Below, one piece after another: positions 1-10,175 of a stretch of DNA of 37,209 bases. The first letter of the stretch is position 1. Each line of letters opens with the position of its first letter. Position numbers and translations under genes: made by a program. This stretch comes from Frigoribacterium sp. Leaf186 (lineage in GTDB: Bacteria; Actinomycetota; Actinomycetes; Actinomycetales; Microbacteriaceae): positions 990,828 to 1,028,036 of the forward strand of contig NZ_LMPQ01000010.1 of NCBI RefSeq assembly GCF_001423905.1, written 5' to 3'. Under the pieces are notes generated by a model, which saw only the letters and a program-made list of their open reading frames with translations, was not told the origin of the DNA and ran no database searches.

Positions 1-1547
1 GTCGCGTCGGGGTTCAACGTCACCGTGGAGGTCGTGACGTTGTTGCCCTTGCCGGTCTGCGTGACGACGAGGGTGTGCTTGGCGCCGTCGAGGTCGATGT
101 CGTCCAGGCGCCAGGAACCCGAGGCCAGGACGGTGCCGGCCTTGATGATGCCCGTCTTGCCCTGTTCTTGGATGCGGATCTGGGCCAGGGCTTCACCCTT
201 GCCGACGAAGTCCAGTCGGCCACCGGGGTGGATGAGGTCGTCGATCGGTGACTCGATCGACACCGCGGCACCGTAGGCGGCCGTGACGATGATCTCGCCG
301 TTGGCCTCGCCGTCGATCTCTTGGTGGATGCGCAGGTCGGCGTCGCCGCCCTTGCCGGGTGCCGGGATCGAGGTCGACCAGGCGCCGGTGCCGGCTGCGG
401 CGGCGGTGCGGGCGATCTCGGTGCCTTCGACGTCGCGGATCACGACGGTGGCGCCGGGCTCGGCCGTGCCCGAGGCCACGGCCTCCATGCCCAGGTCGGA
501 GGGGAACGACACGGCGCCCCGGACCGGGGCGACGGTCAGCTCGGCCGTGATGAGCAGCTGGCCGGTCGAGTCGCCGCCGACGTACTGCTCGAGTGCGATC
601 TGGTTCGCGCCGAGCTTCAGGCCCTTCTTCTCGAACGACCATTCGCCGGTGACGGGATCGGCCTGGACCTGGTCACGGTTCTGGATCACGACGTAGGCGC
701 CGGGGGTGGCGTAGCCCGAGAGCTTCGCGGTGCGCTTGTGGAGGTCGACCGAGTCGACGTAGCCCGAGAAGATGTCCTCGACCTGGGCGGTCACGGTCGT
801 CTCCTGCTTCATGCTGGTGCCGACGTACTCACCGACGGTGATCTCGTTCGCGCCGGCGGACAAGTCGGTCAGGGTGGCCGACCATTCACCCTTGTCGGAG
901 GTGACGACCTCGACGCCGCCGCTCAGCTTGATGGTCGCGCCGGGCACGGCTTTGCCCGACACCACGGCGCTACGGCGACCGGAGTCCACCGACGCCACTG
1001 CTGCCGAGAACGGCAGACCGAAGTGCTCGCCGTTCCAGATCGCCCCGCCACCACCCGAGATCTTCACGTCTCCTGCGTTCCACACCGCGAAGGCGAGGTC
1101 GGGGTAGTCAGCCTTGGACTTGCCGATGGGGACTGTGATGCGGCCGTTCGCCCTGGGGATGAACTTGGACGTCCATCCGGCGGGGATGTCGTCGCACTTG
1201 CGGAAGACGACATCAGGGTTCGTGCCCGCCGGTGCCGCAAGGCAGTTGCCGAAGACGTCCTTGACCTGGCCCAGCTGGTCGATCTCGGGCATCGTGAAGA
1301 GGCGCCCGTCGGCGACTGCCTCGGCGTAGGAGGAATGCCCGACCACCTTCGCCTTGTAGCCGTTCGTGCTGTAGTCACCGGCCTCGATGGTTCGGTACGT
1401 GCCCCCTCCTTGCACGATCGGCGCGGCGAGTGCTGCATTCGTCGAGGCGGGCTCGGCGGCCGCCGGGGCCACGCCGAAGCTCAGGCCGGTGACGACCGTG
1501 GCTGCGGCGAGCCCGGCCGCGCCGAAGCGGGTCATGGTTTTTCTCAT
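1..1547 (-). CDS. Secreted protein with Ig-like repeats (C-terminus beyond window)
   Basis: The minus-strand frame stays open from the ATG at 1545-1547 to the window edge, giving about 515 residues with no stop. It starts MRKTMTRFG; a second in-frame ATG lies at 1535. Residues 1-30 form a signal peptide (basic start, hydrophobic stretch, then PAAAEP near the cleavage site). Residues of about 40-170 form a region I do not recognise, with the Cys-containing segments GNCLAAP and RKCDD. From about residue 180 onward come roughly four repeats of about 80 residues with the pattern SGxAxPGAxVxI, then GxWS, then LxxGxNxIxVxQ, typical of bacterial Ig-like domains in secreted or surface adhesins. Function is unknown; a cell-wall-associated or matrix protein is the natural inference, and the missing C-terminus may hold an anchor. 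Codon use matches the neighbours. Confidence 0.8.
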   Translation of the reverse strand, partial: MRKTMTRFGAAGLAAATVVTGLSFGVAPAAAEPASTNAALAAPIVQGGGTYRTIEAGDYSTNGYKAKVVGHSSYAEAVADGRLFTMPEIDQLGQVKDVFGNCLAAPAGTNPDVVFRKCDDIPAGWTSKFIPRANGRITVPIGKSKADYPDLAFAVWNAGDVKISGGGGAIWNGEHFGLPFSAAVASVDSGRRSAVVSGKAVPGATIKLSGGVEVVTSDKGEWSATLTDLSAGANEITVGEYVGTSMKQETTVTAQVEDIFSGYVDSVDLHKRTAKLSGYATPGAYVVIQNRDQVQADPVTGEWSFEKKGLKLGANQIALEQYVGGDSTGQLLITAELTVAPVRGAVSFPSDLGMEAVASGTAEPGATVVIRDVEGTEIARTAAAAGTGAWSTSIPAPGKGGDADLRIHQEIDGEANGEIIVTAAYGAAVSIESPIDDLIHPGGRLDFVGKGEALAQIRIQEQGKTGIIKAGTVLASGSWRLDDIDLDGAKHTLVVTQTGKGNNVTTSTVTLNPDA

Positions 1548-1606
1548 CTGTGGTTGTTCTCTCTTCGGATCGGGGCCACGAAGGCCGCTACATGAGGTGT
1601 TGACAT

Positions 1607-1635
1607 ATTGTACATCGCATTTAGACGAGCCGCGA
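1607..1635 (-). promoter_or_regulatory. Putative promoter of the Ig-like secreted protein
   Basis: On the minus strand a good -10 box, TACAAT, occupies 1612-1607. A weak TTCGCG lies about 18 bp upstream and could act as -35. The segment 1600-1625 is strikingly AT-rich for this genome. Predicted start near 1600, giving a leader of about 50 nt. Confidence 0.5.
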
Positions 1636-1696
1636 ACGGGCGTGTGATGCCGCGTTCGTGGCCGGCGGCGGTGCAGGGAGTGGTGCCACGTGCGTC

Positions 1697-1724
1697 TTGC
1701 GGCCTCGCGACCGCGCAGTAGACT
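1697..1724 (+). promoter_or_regulatory. clpB promoter
   Basis: TTGCGG at 1697-1702 and TAGACT at 1719-1724 are separated by 16 bp, a plausible housekeeping-sigma promoter. The -10 box overlaps the left arm of the HAIR operator, so repressor binding would block RNA polymerase directly. The start codon follows with a ribosome-binding site (AAAGG near 1750). Confidence 0.6.
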
Positions 1725-1743
1725 TGAGTCACGTCAACTCAAG
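1723..1743 (+). promoter_or_regulatory. HAIR operator (HspR binding site)
   Basis: The sequence is CTTGAGT-N7-ACTCAAG with both 7-base arms perfect (1723-1729 and 1737-1743). This is exactly the published consensus of the HspR-associated inverted repeat, by which the MerR-type repressor HspR controls dnaK, clpB and lon in Streptomyces and relatives. It overlaps the -10 box and lies 20 bp before the clpB start codon. HspR itself is not in this window. Confidence 0.95.
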
Positions 1744-1762
1744 TTCGAGAAAGGCCTCACCC

Positions 1763-3955
<2,193 letters not shown>

Positions 3956-3996
3956 CGCCGCTGCCAAGACCTAAGGCCTGGTCGACTCGGAGTTCC

Positions 3997-4017
3997 GCAT
4001 GTAAAATACCAACATGC
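3997..4017 (+). promoter_or_regulatory. Leaderless promoter of wbpI with flanking inverted repeat
   Basis: TAAAAT at 4002-4007 is a near-consensus -10. Counting 7 bases on from its last T gives 4014, the A of the wbpI ATG, so transcription should begin at the start codon. No Shine-Dalgarno sequence is present. The -10 is flanked by an inverted repeat, GCATGT (3997-4002) and ACATGC (4012-4017), spaced by 9 bp, which could be an operator. No clear -35 box is seen. Confidence 0.65.
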
Positions 4018-5117
4018 AGATCATGAGCGTCGTGGGCGCCCGCCCCCAGTTCGTCAAGTTGGCCCCCATGGCCCGAGCGCTGGCCGGTCGGTGCGACCAC
4101 GTCGTCGTCCACACCGGCCAGCACTACGACACCGCGATGTCGGACGTCTTCTTCGACGAACTCGACATCCCCCGGCCCGACGAGCACCTCGACATCGGCT
4201 CGGCTCCCCACGGAGCGCAGACCGGCCGCATGCTCGAGGCCCTCGAAGGCGTGCTCGAGCGTCGTCGCCCCGATGCCGTGCTCGTCTACGGCGACACGAA
4301 CTCGACGCTGGCCGCGACCCTCGCGGCGGTCAAGCTCGGCATCCCGGTGGCGCACCTCGAAGCGGGGCTGCGGTCCTTCAACCGGTCGATGCCCGAAGAG
4401 CACAACCGGGTCATGACCGACCACGCGGCCGACCTCTGCCTCGCTCCCACCGCGGGCGCCGTCGAGCACCTGCGCGCCGAGGGGCTCGGCGACCGAACCG
4501 TCCTCGTCGGGGACGTCATGACCGACGTCCTCTACGCGGTGCGCGACCGCGACCGTGACCGCGACCGCGCGGCCCGACCGCAGGAGGCGCGGGTCGCCTC
4601 TCCGGCGCCCCTCGCCCCCACGGCTCCCTACGTCCTCGCGACTCTCCACCGCCCCGCCAACACCGACGATCCCGAGCGGCTCGGCGACGTCCTCGACGGG
4701 CTCGAGGCGGTGGGGCGATCAGGACGCACCGTGCTGCTGCTCGCGCATCCTCGGTTGCGGGCCCGCGCCTCCGCGTCCGGTGTCGTGCTCGACCGACCGG
4801 GCCTCATCGTCGCGCCGCCCGTCGGCTACCCCGAGCTCGTCGACCTGCTCAGCGGCGCGGACGGCGTGGTGACCGACTCGGGTGGTCTGCAGAAAGAGGC
4901 CTTCCTGCTGCGGCGCCCGTGCGTCACGGTGCGCAGCGACACCGAGTGGCCCGAGACGGTCACCCTCGGCTGGAACGAGCTGGTCGGCGACCGCCCGGTC
5001 GAGATGGCCGACCGGCTGGACGGGCTCGCCTGCCCGCGGACCGACGCGACGCCGTACGGCGACGGGCGGGCGGCGACCCGCGCCGTCGACGCCGTGCTCG
5101 CCCGTTTCGCCGGCTGA
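4014..5117 (+). CDS. wbpI: UDP-2,3-diacetamido-glucuronate 2-epimerase (WbpI/WlbD type)
   Basis: Non-hydrolysing UDP-sugar 2-epimerase of 367 residues. Predicted role: UDP-GlcNAc3NAcA to UDP-ManNAc3NAcA in the cytoplasm. Visible family motifs are VVGARPQF at residues 6-13, HTGQHYD at 33-39, YGDTNST with Asp94, HLEAGLRS with Glu116, MPEEHNR near 126-132, TLHRP and TDSGGLQKEA. The forms HTGQHYD, TGRMLE, YGDTNST and MPEEHNR match my recollection of WbpI better than WecB, and wbpA, wbpB, wbpD and wbpE lie nearby, so I prefer this to a plain WecB. Residues of about 178-206 form an Arg/Asp- and Ala/Pro-rich insert containing a copy of the dispersed 12-mer. It is first in its block, with its own leaderless promoter. 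WecB (UDP-ManNAc formation) remains the alternative. Confidence 0.85.
   Translation: MQIMSVVGARPQFVKLAPMARALAGRCDHVVVHTGQHYDTAMSDVFFDELDIPRPDEHLDIGSAPHGAQTGRMLEALEGVLERRRPDAVLVYGDTNSTLAATLAAVKLGIPVAHLEAGLRSFNRSMPEEHNRVMTDHAADLCLAPTAGAVEHLRAEGLGDRTVLVGDVMTDVLYAVRDRDRDRDRAARPQEARVASPAPLAPTAPYVLATLHRPANTDDPERLGDVLDGLEAVGRSGRTVLLLAHPRLRARASASGVVLDRPGLIVAPPVGYPELVDLLSGADGVVTDSGGLQKEAFLLRRPCVTVRSDTEWPETVTLGWNELVGDRPVEMADRLDGLACPRTDATPYGDGRAATRAVDAVLARFAG
4583..4594 (+). repeat. Dispersed 12-mer GGAGGCGCGGGT, copy 1
   Basis: Exact copy inside wbpI, in the variable insert absent from typical WbpI proteins. Read in frame as part of QEARVAS. Confidence 0.7.
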
Positions 5118-5152
5118 CGCGGGTCACGAAGTCGGCAAACCCGGACGGCCGC

Positions 5153-5181
5153 TTGTGATACGGCAGGTGCCATCGTAGAAT
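5153..5181 (+). promoter_or_regulatory. Promoter of the BY-kinase gene
   Basis: TTGTGA at 5153-5158 and TAGAAT at 5176-5181 are separated by exactly 17 bp, the best -35/-10 pair in the window. Predicted transcription start is about 5188, giving a leader of about 38 nt that ends with GAAAGG (5212-5217) before the GTG at 5226. Confidence 0.7.
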
Positions 5182-5225
5182 ATGAAACATTGCCAGTGTG
5201 GCGTCCTACCCGAAAGGCTCGACCC

Positions 5226-6632
5226 GTGCGTGTGACCGACATCTTCCGAGCCCTGCTCGCCGGGTGGTACCTGCTGCTCATCGGCCTCGTCGTGGGGGGT
5301 GGCGCGGGCGTCGCGATCTCGGCGTCGGCCACCCCGACCTACGTGAGCAGCACGAAGCTCTTCGTCGCCGTGCGCGGCCAGGCCGACACCACCGCGATGG
5401 AGATCGCGTCCGGCTCGAACGCGGCCCAGCAGAAGATCAAGACCTACACCTCCCTCGTCACGACGCCGCGGGTGCTCGACCCGGTCGTGCGCGACGTGGG
5501 CTCGCCGCTGACGCTCGAGTCGCTGGCGGCGGAGGTCTCGGCGAGCTCGCCGACCGCGTCGACGATCATGTCGGTCACCGTGTCCGACGTCGACCCGCGG
5601 CGCGCCGCCGAGCTGGCCGACGCGGTCACCGAGAGCCTGCGGTCGGTGGTGACGACCGAGCTCGAGCCCGAGTTCGCGCCCGGGGTGCCCTCGGTCACGA
5701 TGGAGGTCGTCGAGCCCGCGGCCGTGTCGTCGTCGCCGGCCACCCCGCACACCACCGCGAACGTGGCCCTCGGGCTGGCGCTCGGCCTCGCCGTCGGTGC
5801 GCTGGGTGCGTTGCTGCGCACGGTGCTCGACACCAAGGTGCGCGGCCAGGACGACCTCGCCGACGAGCACGACCTGGCCGTGGTCGGTGACATCCCCTTC
5901 GACCCCGAGGTGCGGCGCCGCCCTGTCGTCGTCGGCGACGGGGGCGGCAGCATCAACGCAGAGGCCTTCCGCATGCTCCGGACCAACATCCGGTTCCTCG
6001 CCTCGGGGGCGTCGGCCCGGACCTTCGCCGTCACCTCCGCGGGGCCGGGCGAGGGCAAGACGACGACGACCGCCAACCTCGCCGTCGCACTCGCCGAGAC
6101 AGGGCTCCGGGTCGTCATCGTCGATGCCGACATGAGGCGTCCCAACCTGGCCAAGGTGCTCGGCATCGAGGGGGCCGTGGGCCTGTCAGACCTGTTGATC
6201 GGCCGGGTCGAACTCGACGACGTGCTCCAGCCGTGGGGCAGCGATGCCCTCGGCGTGCTGCCGGCCGGCGACGTGCCGCCGAACCCGAGCGAGCTGCTCG
6301 GTTCCGTGGCGATGAAAGCCCTGCTCGACGACCTCGGCAGCCGCTACGCCGTCGTGCTGATCGACACCCCGCCCCTGCTGTCGGTGACCGACGCGGTGCT
6401 CCTCAGCGAGATGGTCACGAGCATGCTGCTCGTCGTCGCCTCGGGGCGCACGCAGCGCACCCACGTCAAGAAGGCCCTCGAGCGGCTCGACGCGGTGGGT
6501 GAGACCCCCCGCGCGGCAGTCCTCTCGATGAGCCCCCGCCGCCGATCCGACACGCGCTACCAGTACTACGGCGAGGCCTCGGGGGCTCCTCGAGGACTAC
6601 GCCGGCTCATCCGATCGAAGGGAAGATCATGA
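5226..6632 (+). CDS. Wzz-type chain-length regulator fused to BY-kinase
   Basis: Membrane tyrosine autokinase of 468 residues that controls polysaccharide polymerisation and export. The N-terminal Wzz part has a first membrane segment near residues 9-32 and an extracytoplasmic region with the conserved-looking SSTKLFV; a second membrane segment, rich in LGLALGLAVGALGALL, lies near 175-197. The cytoplasmic bacterial tyrosine kinase domain has Walker A GPGEGKTT (Lys278), Walker A' VVIVDADMRRP and Walker B VVLIDTPP. The C-terminal tail contains RYQYYGE, a short tyrosine cluster likely to be phosphorylated. I chose the GTG at 5226 because GAAAGG lies 8 bp upstream; an in-frame TTG at 5190 lies almost at the predicted transcription start and has no such site. 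Fusion of both domains in one chain is common in Actinobacteria. It overlaps the next gene by 4 bp. Confidence 0.88.
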   Translation: MRVTDIFRALLAGWYLLLIGLVVGGGAGVAISASATPTYVSSTKLFVAVRGQADTTAMEIASGSNAAQQKIKTYTSLVTTPRVLDPVVRDVGSPLTLESLAAEVSASSPTASTIMSVTVSDVDPRRAAELADAVTESLRSVVTTELEPEFAPGVPSVTMEVVEPAAVSSSPATPHTTANVALGLALGLAVGALGALLRTVLDTKVRGQDDLADEHDLAVVGDIPFDPEVRRRPVVVGDGGGSINAEAFRMLRTNIRFLASGASARTFAVTSAGPGEGKTTTTANLAVALAETGLRVVIVDADMRRPNLAKVLGIEGAVGLSDLLIGRVELDDVLQPWGSDALGVLPAGDVPPNPSELLGSVAMKALLDDLGSRYAVVLIDTPPLLSVTDAVLLSEMVTSMLLVVASGRTQRTHVKKALERLDAVGETPRAAVLSMSPRRRSDTRYQYYGEASGAPRGLRRLIRSKGRS

Positions 6633-7807
6633 CCACGCCACGACCCGACATCGCGCACGTCTCGAGCGCTCACGCCTGGACCGACAACCGCGTCCATCTG
6701 CGTGAGGCGGCCGGTGCCGCGGGGGCGGGCTACCGCGTGCGGCTGATCGCCGTCGAGAGCGACGTCACCGGGGGGTCCACGGGCGTGGACGTCGTGACCA
6801 TCCCGCGTCGGCCGCGCCTGTCGCGCATGGTGCTCAGCAGCGCCCAGGCCTTGTGGCTGGCGGCTCGCTCGGGTGCCCGAGTCTGTCATCTGCACGATCC
6901 CGAGCTGGTCTGGGGCATCCCGCTGTTGCGGCTGGTCGGCCGCCACGTGGTCTACGACGCCCACGAAGACCTGCCCGACCAGGTGAGGTCGAAGCCCTAC
7001 CTCTCGCCGCTGTCGGCCCCGATCGCCCAGGTCGTCGCCCACGCGGCGGTGCGAGTGGCGGCGACCGCCGACCGCGTCGTGGTCGCCACGGAGACCATCG
7101 CCGAGAGGTTCCCGGCGGGCAAGACGGTGCTCGTCCGCAACTACCCCCGGCTGAGGTCGCTCGAGTCGACCGCACCGCCGGCGAGTCGCCGTGATGCGAT
7201 CGTCACGTTCGTCGGTTCGCTCGACCGCAACCGGGGGTCGGGCGCCCTGGCGAGCCTGGTCCGATCGGCGACGTTCCCCGCCGGGTGGCGCCTCGAGATG
7301 GCGGGTTCCGTCGCGGGGCCCGACGCGTCCGACCTGACCGCCCGGCCGCGCACCGACGGGCTTCCGCTCGTGTTCCACGGGCGGATGTCCCCCCAGGCGA
7401 CGCGCGACCTCCTGCTCTCGGCTCGCGTGGGCCTGGTCACCTTCCAGCCGACGGAGGCCCACCTCAACTCCCTGCCGACCAAGCTCTTCGAGTACATGGC
7501 CGCAGGCCTCGCCGTCGTGGTCAGCGACTTCCCGCTCTGGCGCCGACTGCTCGGCGACCTCGACTGCGCGACCTTCGTCGATCCCGGCGACCCCGACGCG
7601 ATCGCGGTGGCCGTCGCCGCGTACGCCGCCGACCCCGAGTTGCTCGACCGACACGGACGCAATGCTCGTCGGGCCGTCGTCGAGACCTTCTCCTGGGACG
7701 GTGAAGAGGCGGCCCTGCTCGCGTTGTACCGAGGCCTCATCGGTGCGCCCGCGCGCGCTGCCGGGGCGGCTCCCCGGCTCGCCGCGAACCAGCGTGATGC
7801 GTCATGA
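6629..7807 (+). CDS. GT4-family glycosyltransferase
   Basis: Cytoplasmic or membrane-associated retaining glycosyltransferase of 392 residues with two Rossmann halves. The N-terminal half has HVSSAHAWTDNR and YDAHEDLP; the C-terminal half has the nucleotide-sugar region PTKLFEYMAAGLAVVVSD, where the Glu belongs to the GT4 EX7E motif. It presumably adds one sugar to the lipid-linked repeat unit; donor and acceptor cannot be read from sequence. The ATG overlaps the BY-kinase stop (ATGA), has AAGGGA upstream, and its own end overlaps the phosphatase gene, so the three genes are translationally coupled. Confidence 0.85.
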   Translation: MTTPRPDIAHVSSAHAWTDNRVHLREAAGAAGAGYRVRLIAVESDVTGGSTGVDVVTIPRRPRLSRMVLSSAQALWLAARSGARVCHLHDPELVWGIPLLRLVGRHVVYDAHEDLPDQVRSKPYLSPLSAPIAQVVAHAAVRVAATADRVVVATETIAERFPAGKTVLVRNYPRLRSLESTAPPASRRDAIVTFVGSLDRNRGSGALASLVRSATFPAGWRLEMAGSVAGPDASDLTARPRTDGLPLVFHGRMSPQATRDLLLSARVGLVTFQPTEAHLNSLPTKLFEYMAAGLAVVVSDFPLWRRLLGDLDCATFVDPGDPDAIAVAVAAYAADPELLDRHGRNARRAVVETFSWDGEEAALLALYRGLIGAPARAAGAAPRLAANQRDAS

Positions 7808-8658
7808 CCCGCACCCCGTCCGGTGCCGGTCCGGTGTCCACCGCGTCCGACCCGCTGCGCATCCTCGTCGTGTGCACCGGCAACCTCTGCCGATCGCCTC
7901 TCTTCGCCGCCCTGCTCGCCGACCGCCTCGGCCGCGACGCTGTCGTCACCAGTCGGGGCACAGGGGCCGTCGCCGGGGCGACCCCACCGGCCGCGGCCGT
8001 CCTGGCCGCCCGACGCGTGGGCGTCGAACTGGACGGGCACACCGCCCGATCCCTCGACGACTCCGACATCGACGACGCCGACCTCGTGCTCGTGGCCAGT
8101 CGCCGCCACCGCCGTGACGTCGTCCGCCGGTCGCCCCGGGCCGCGACGAGGGTCTTCACGATTCTCGAGTTCGCGCGCTTGGCCGAGGCGCTCGTGGTCC
8201 AGCAGGCGGGTCCACCGGAGTCGGTCTCGCCCGACGAGTCGGGGATGGCTCCGGCTCACTCGTCGGCCGTGGGCCTCGGGCACGACGCCTCGGCCGGCGG
8301 GGCGCGGCGTGGGGTGCCGGCCACCGACGAGCGGGGTCGTCCGTTCGCTGTCGTCGACGCCGTCGTCCGGTCACGCGGGCTGACGCGTCGGCCGGTGAAC
8401 CCGGACGACGACGACGTCATCGATCCGATCGGTCGCCGGGCCAGCGTGCACCGACGGGTGTCGAGGCAGCTCGCCGCGGCTGCCGATCTGGTGGGCGGGG
8501 CCTTTGCCGCGCCGGGGGCCGACGGTCCCGACCCCGGGTCACGTCCCGTCGCGGCCGTCTCCCACGTGGCAGGCCCTCACCGACGCCCGAGACGGCGACC
8601 TGCCCGCGCGCGGGGTGCGGTGGCGTCCCGAGACGGTCACGGGCCAGCGCGTCCCTGA
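7804..8658 (+). CDS. Low-molecular-weight protein tyrosine phosphatase with long insert
   Basis: Wzb-type phosphatase of 284 residues, expected to dephosphorylate the BY-kinase tail encoded two genes upstream. The P-loop is VCTGNLCRSP with catalytic Cys24 and Arg30 (CX5R). The fold continues through SRGTGAV, LDDSDIDDADLVL and FTILEFARL. The catalytic Asp-Pro pair, normally near residues 115-130, is at residues 207-208 (VIDPIGRR), so an insert of some 80 residues, Gly/Ala/Pro-rich and probably disordered, separates it from the core. After about residue 225 an Arg/Pro/Ala-rich tail follows. Related actinobacterial enzymes have a shorter insert here, from memory. The overlap with the upstream glycosyltransferase (ATGA) fits a single operon. 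Confidence 0.85.
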   Translation: MTRTPSGAGPVSTASDPLRILVVCTGNLCRSPLFAALLADRLGRDAVVTSRGTGAVAGATPPAAAVLAARRVGVELDGHTARSLDDSDIDDADLVLVASRRHRRDVVRRSPRAATRVFTILEFARLAEALVVQQAGPPESVSPDESGMAPAHSSAVGLGHDASAGGARRGVPATDERGRPFAVVDAVVRSRGLTRRPVNPDDDDVIDPIGRRASVHRRVSRQLAAAADLVGGAFAAPGADGPDPGSRPVAAVSHVAGPHRRPRRRPARARGAVASRDGHGPARP

Positions 8659-8668
8659 CCCTCCCCCC

Positions 8669-8712
8669 TCCGAGTCGCCCGTCCGAGTCGCCCGCCCGGG
8701 GCTGGTCCCCGG
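8669..8712 (+). terminator. Tandem 13-mer and GC hairpin between convergent genes
   Basis: A 13-bp unit, TCCGAGTCGCCCG, occurs twice in tandem (8669-8681, 8682-8694). It is followed by a hairpin with arms CCGGGG (8696-8701) and CCCCGG (8707-8712), loop of 5. There is no T-tract. Its place between the phosphatase (+) and beta-helix (-) stops suggests a bidirectional terminator. Confidence 0.4.
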
Positions 8713-8729
8713 CTCGGTCACCCTGTTCG

Positions 8730-10169
8730 TCAGGCCCCGTCCGCCCACCGTCGCACCGTGGCACCGCGGTTCCAGACGGCGAGATCGGTCGCCGACCAGT
8801 CGTTCGCCAGCAGGTCGACGGTGTTCGCCGCCGAACCGACGGCGACGCCCCGGACGGGCCCGGTCTCGGAGCCGTCACGGACGACGCGCGTCGCCGAGAC
8901 CGTCGCCGAGTTCGAGCCGCTGCGGACGTCGACGACCGACGCCGCGCCTCCTGGTGTCGACGGTACGAGGCCGGTCGCGACCGTCCGCGTGATGGTGATC
9001 GCGTCGTTCGAGTGGTACAGCGAGATGCCGCGGTCGACGCAGCGATCGAGCACCGACCCGCTGACGACCACGTTGCGGGTCAGGTAGAGCAGCACCCCGG
9101 CCTCGGTCCCGCCGCCGTGCCCCCGGACGACGTTGTCGGTGACGAAGCCGGTCGCGCGTTCGGCGGCGTCGCCGACGGTCGAGCCGGCGCCCTTGACGAC
9201 GATGCCCGCCCCGGGGGCGGCGAGGGCGACACGCTCGACCGTGTTGCCGGCGACGACGAAGGCCGTCGGAGCGTGCCGGTACGACAGGTCGACCTCGGCA
9301 CGGCACGGCACGATCGAGATGCCCACGCGGCAGTCGCGCACCACGTTGTCGCGCACGACGATGCGGTCGCCGGCGTGTGTGTCGATGCCCTCCCACGAGC
9401 GGACGCCCGTGACCACGTTGCCCTCGACGGTGAGTCGTGCCGAACGGCCGGTGACGGTCAGCGGCCGGGTGTCGTCGCGCGTCACGATGATGCCGTAGCT
9501 GTTGACGTAGGGCGGCGGCTGGTGCACGTCGGTCACCGTGCACGCCCGCACCGCCCCGTCGACGCACGTGCGCAGCAGCACGCCGGCGTAACCGACGTCG
9601 TCGATCTCGAGCCCGTGCACGAGCAGGCCGCTCGTGTGCTCGGCTCGCACCCCGTCGTGCCCGAGCCCCGACAGGTGACCGCCCACCAGTCGGACGTCGT
9701 CGAGAGGACGCTCGGCCGTGCCGACGACGTCGATGCCGCGCCCCGCACCCGCCTGCCGACCACCGGGCCCCCGGACCGCGGCCCCCACGACGTCGACGGC
9801 CGACGACGTCACCCGGACGACACTGATGTCGGCCGTGGTGTCGAGGGCCCCGTCGCCGACGAACCGCAGGGTCATCGGGCGATCGAGCTGAAGGGGGTGC
9901 GTGCGTCGCCACGGACGGGTGACCACGAGTTCGCCGCCGGCCGGCACGGCCGCCAGCGCATCGTCGAGGTCGGTCACGCCCGCGTCGTCGATGACCGGGC
10001 CGGGTGGCGAGGTGACCTCTGCGGCCACGGTCGAGGAGGCGCGGGTCGAGAACCCGAGACCCAAGAGGCTCGCCACGGCCCCCGTCGCCAGCAGGCGTCG
10101 CCGGTCGAACGTCGGAGGCGTGGGGCGTCGAACCGCACCACCGGCATGAGACATGTGAACATGAGGCAT
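8730..10169 (-). CDS. Secreted right-handed parallel beta-helix protein
   Basis: Exported protein of 479 residues. The N-terminus has DRRRLLATGAVASLLGLG, a basic-plus-hydrophobic signal that may use the Tat route. From about residue 130 the chain is built of short repeated coils (for example VRLVGGHLSG, VEGNVVTGV, VVRDNVVRDCRVGISI, GFVTDNVVRGHGG), as in pectate-lyase-like and NosD-type beta-helix proteins. In a polysaccharide locus such proteins usually cleave, epimerise or bind the polymer outside the cell; here the catalytic type cannot be assigned. I chose the ATG at 10169 because it lies exactly 7 nt after the -10 TATAGT, giving a leaderless mRNA; an in-frame extension to 10271 exists but would run through that promoter. 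Confidence 0.8.
   Translation of the reverse strand: MPHVHMSHAGGAVRRPTPPTFDRRRLLATGAVASLLGLGFSTRASSTVAAEVTSPPGPVIDDAGVTDLDDALAAVPAGGELVVTRPWRRTHPLQLDRPMTLRFVGDGALDTTADISVVRVTSSAVDVVGAAVRGPGGRQAGAGRGIDVVGTAERPLDDVRLVGGHLSGLGHDGVRAEHTSGLLVHGLEIDDVGYAGVLLRTCVDGAVRACTVTDVHQPPPYVNSYGIIVTRDDTRPLTVTGRSARLTVEGNVVTGVRSWEGIDTHAGDRIVVRDNVVRDCRVGISIVPCRAEVDLSYRHAPTAFVVAGNTVERVALAAPGAGIVVKGAGSTVGDAAERATGFVTDNVVRGHGGGTEAGVLLYLTRNVVVSGSVLDRCVDRGISLYHSNDAITITRTVATGLVPSTPGGAASVVDVRSGSNSATVSATRVVRDGSETGPVRGVAVGSAANTVDLLANDWSATDLAVWNRGATVRRWADGA
10035..10046 (+). repeat. Dispersed 12-mer GGAGGCGCGGGT, copy 2
   Basis: Exact copy within the beta-helix gene, on the strand opposite to its coding direction, just after the signal peptide (coding for TRASST). 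Confidence 0.7.
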
Positions 10170-10175
10170 GAATGC

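Noticed and set aside
321-1595. Long + strand open frame over the Ig-like gene
   Set aside because: Composition is low-complexity Gly/Val/Asp/Arg. The minus strand gives a signal peptide and clear repeats, so the + frame is a shadow.
4014-5117. Plain wecB annotation
   Set aside because: The HTGQHYD, TGRML, YGDTNST and MPEEHNR forms, plus neighbouring wbpA/B/D/E, fit WbpI better. Kept as an alternative, not excluded.
5190-5225. Upstream TTG start for the BY-kinase
   Set aside because: It lies almost at the predicted transcription start, with no ribosome-binding site; GTG at 5226 has GAAAGG at good distance and begins where the Wzz homology begins.
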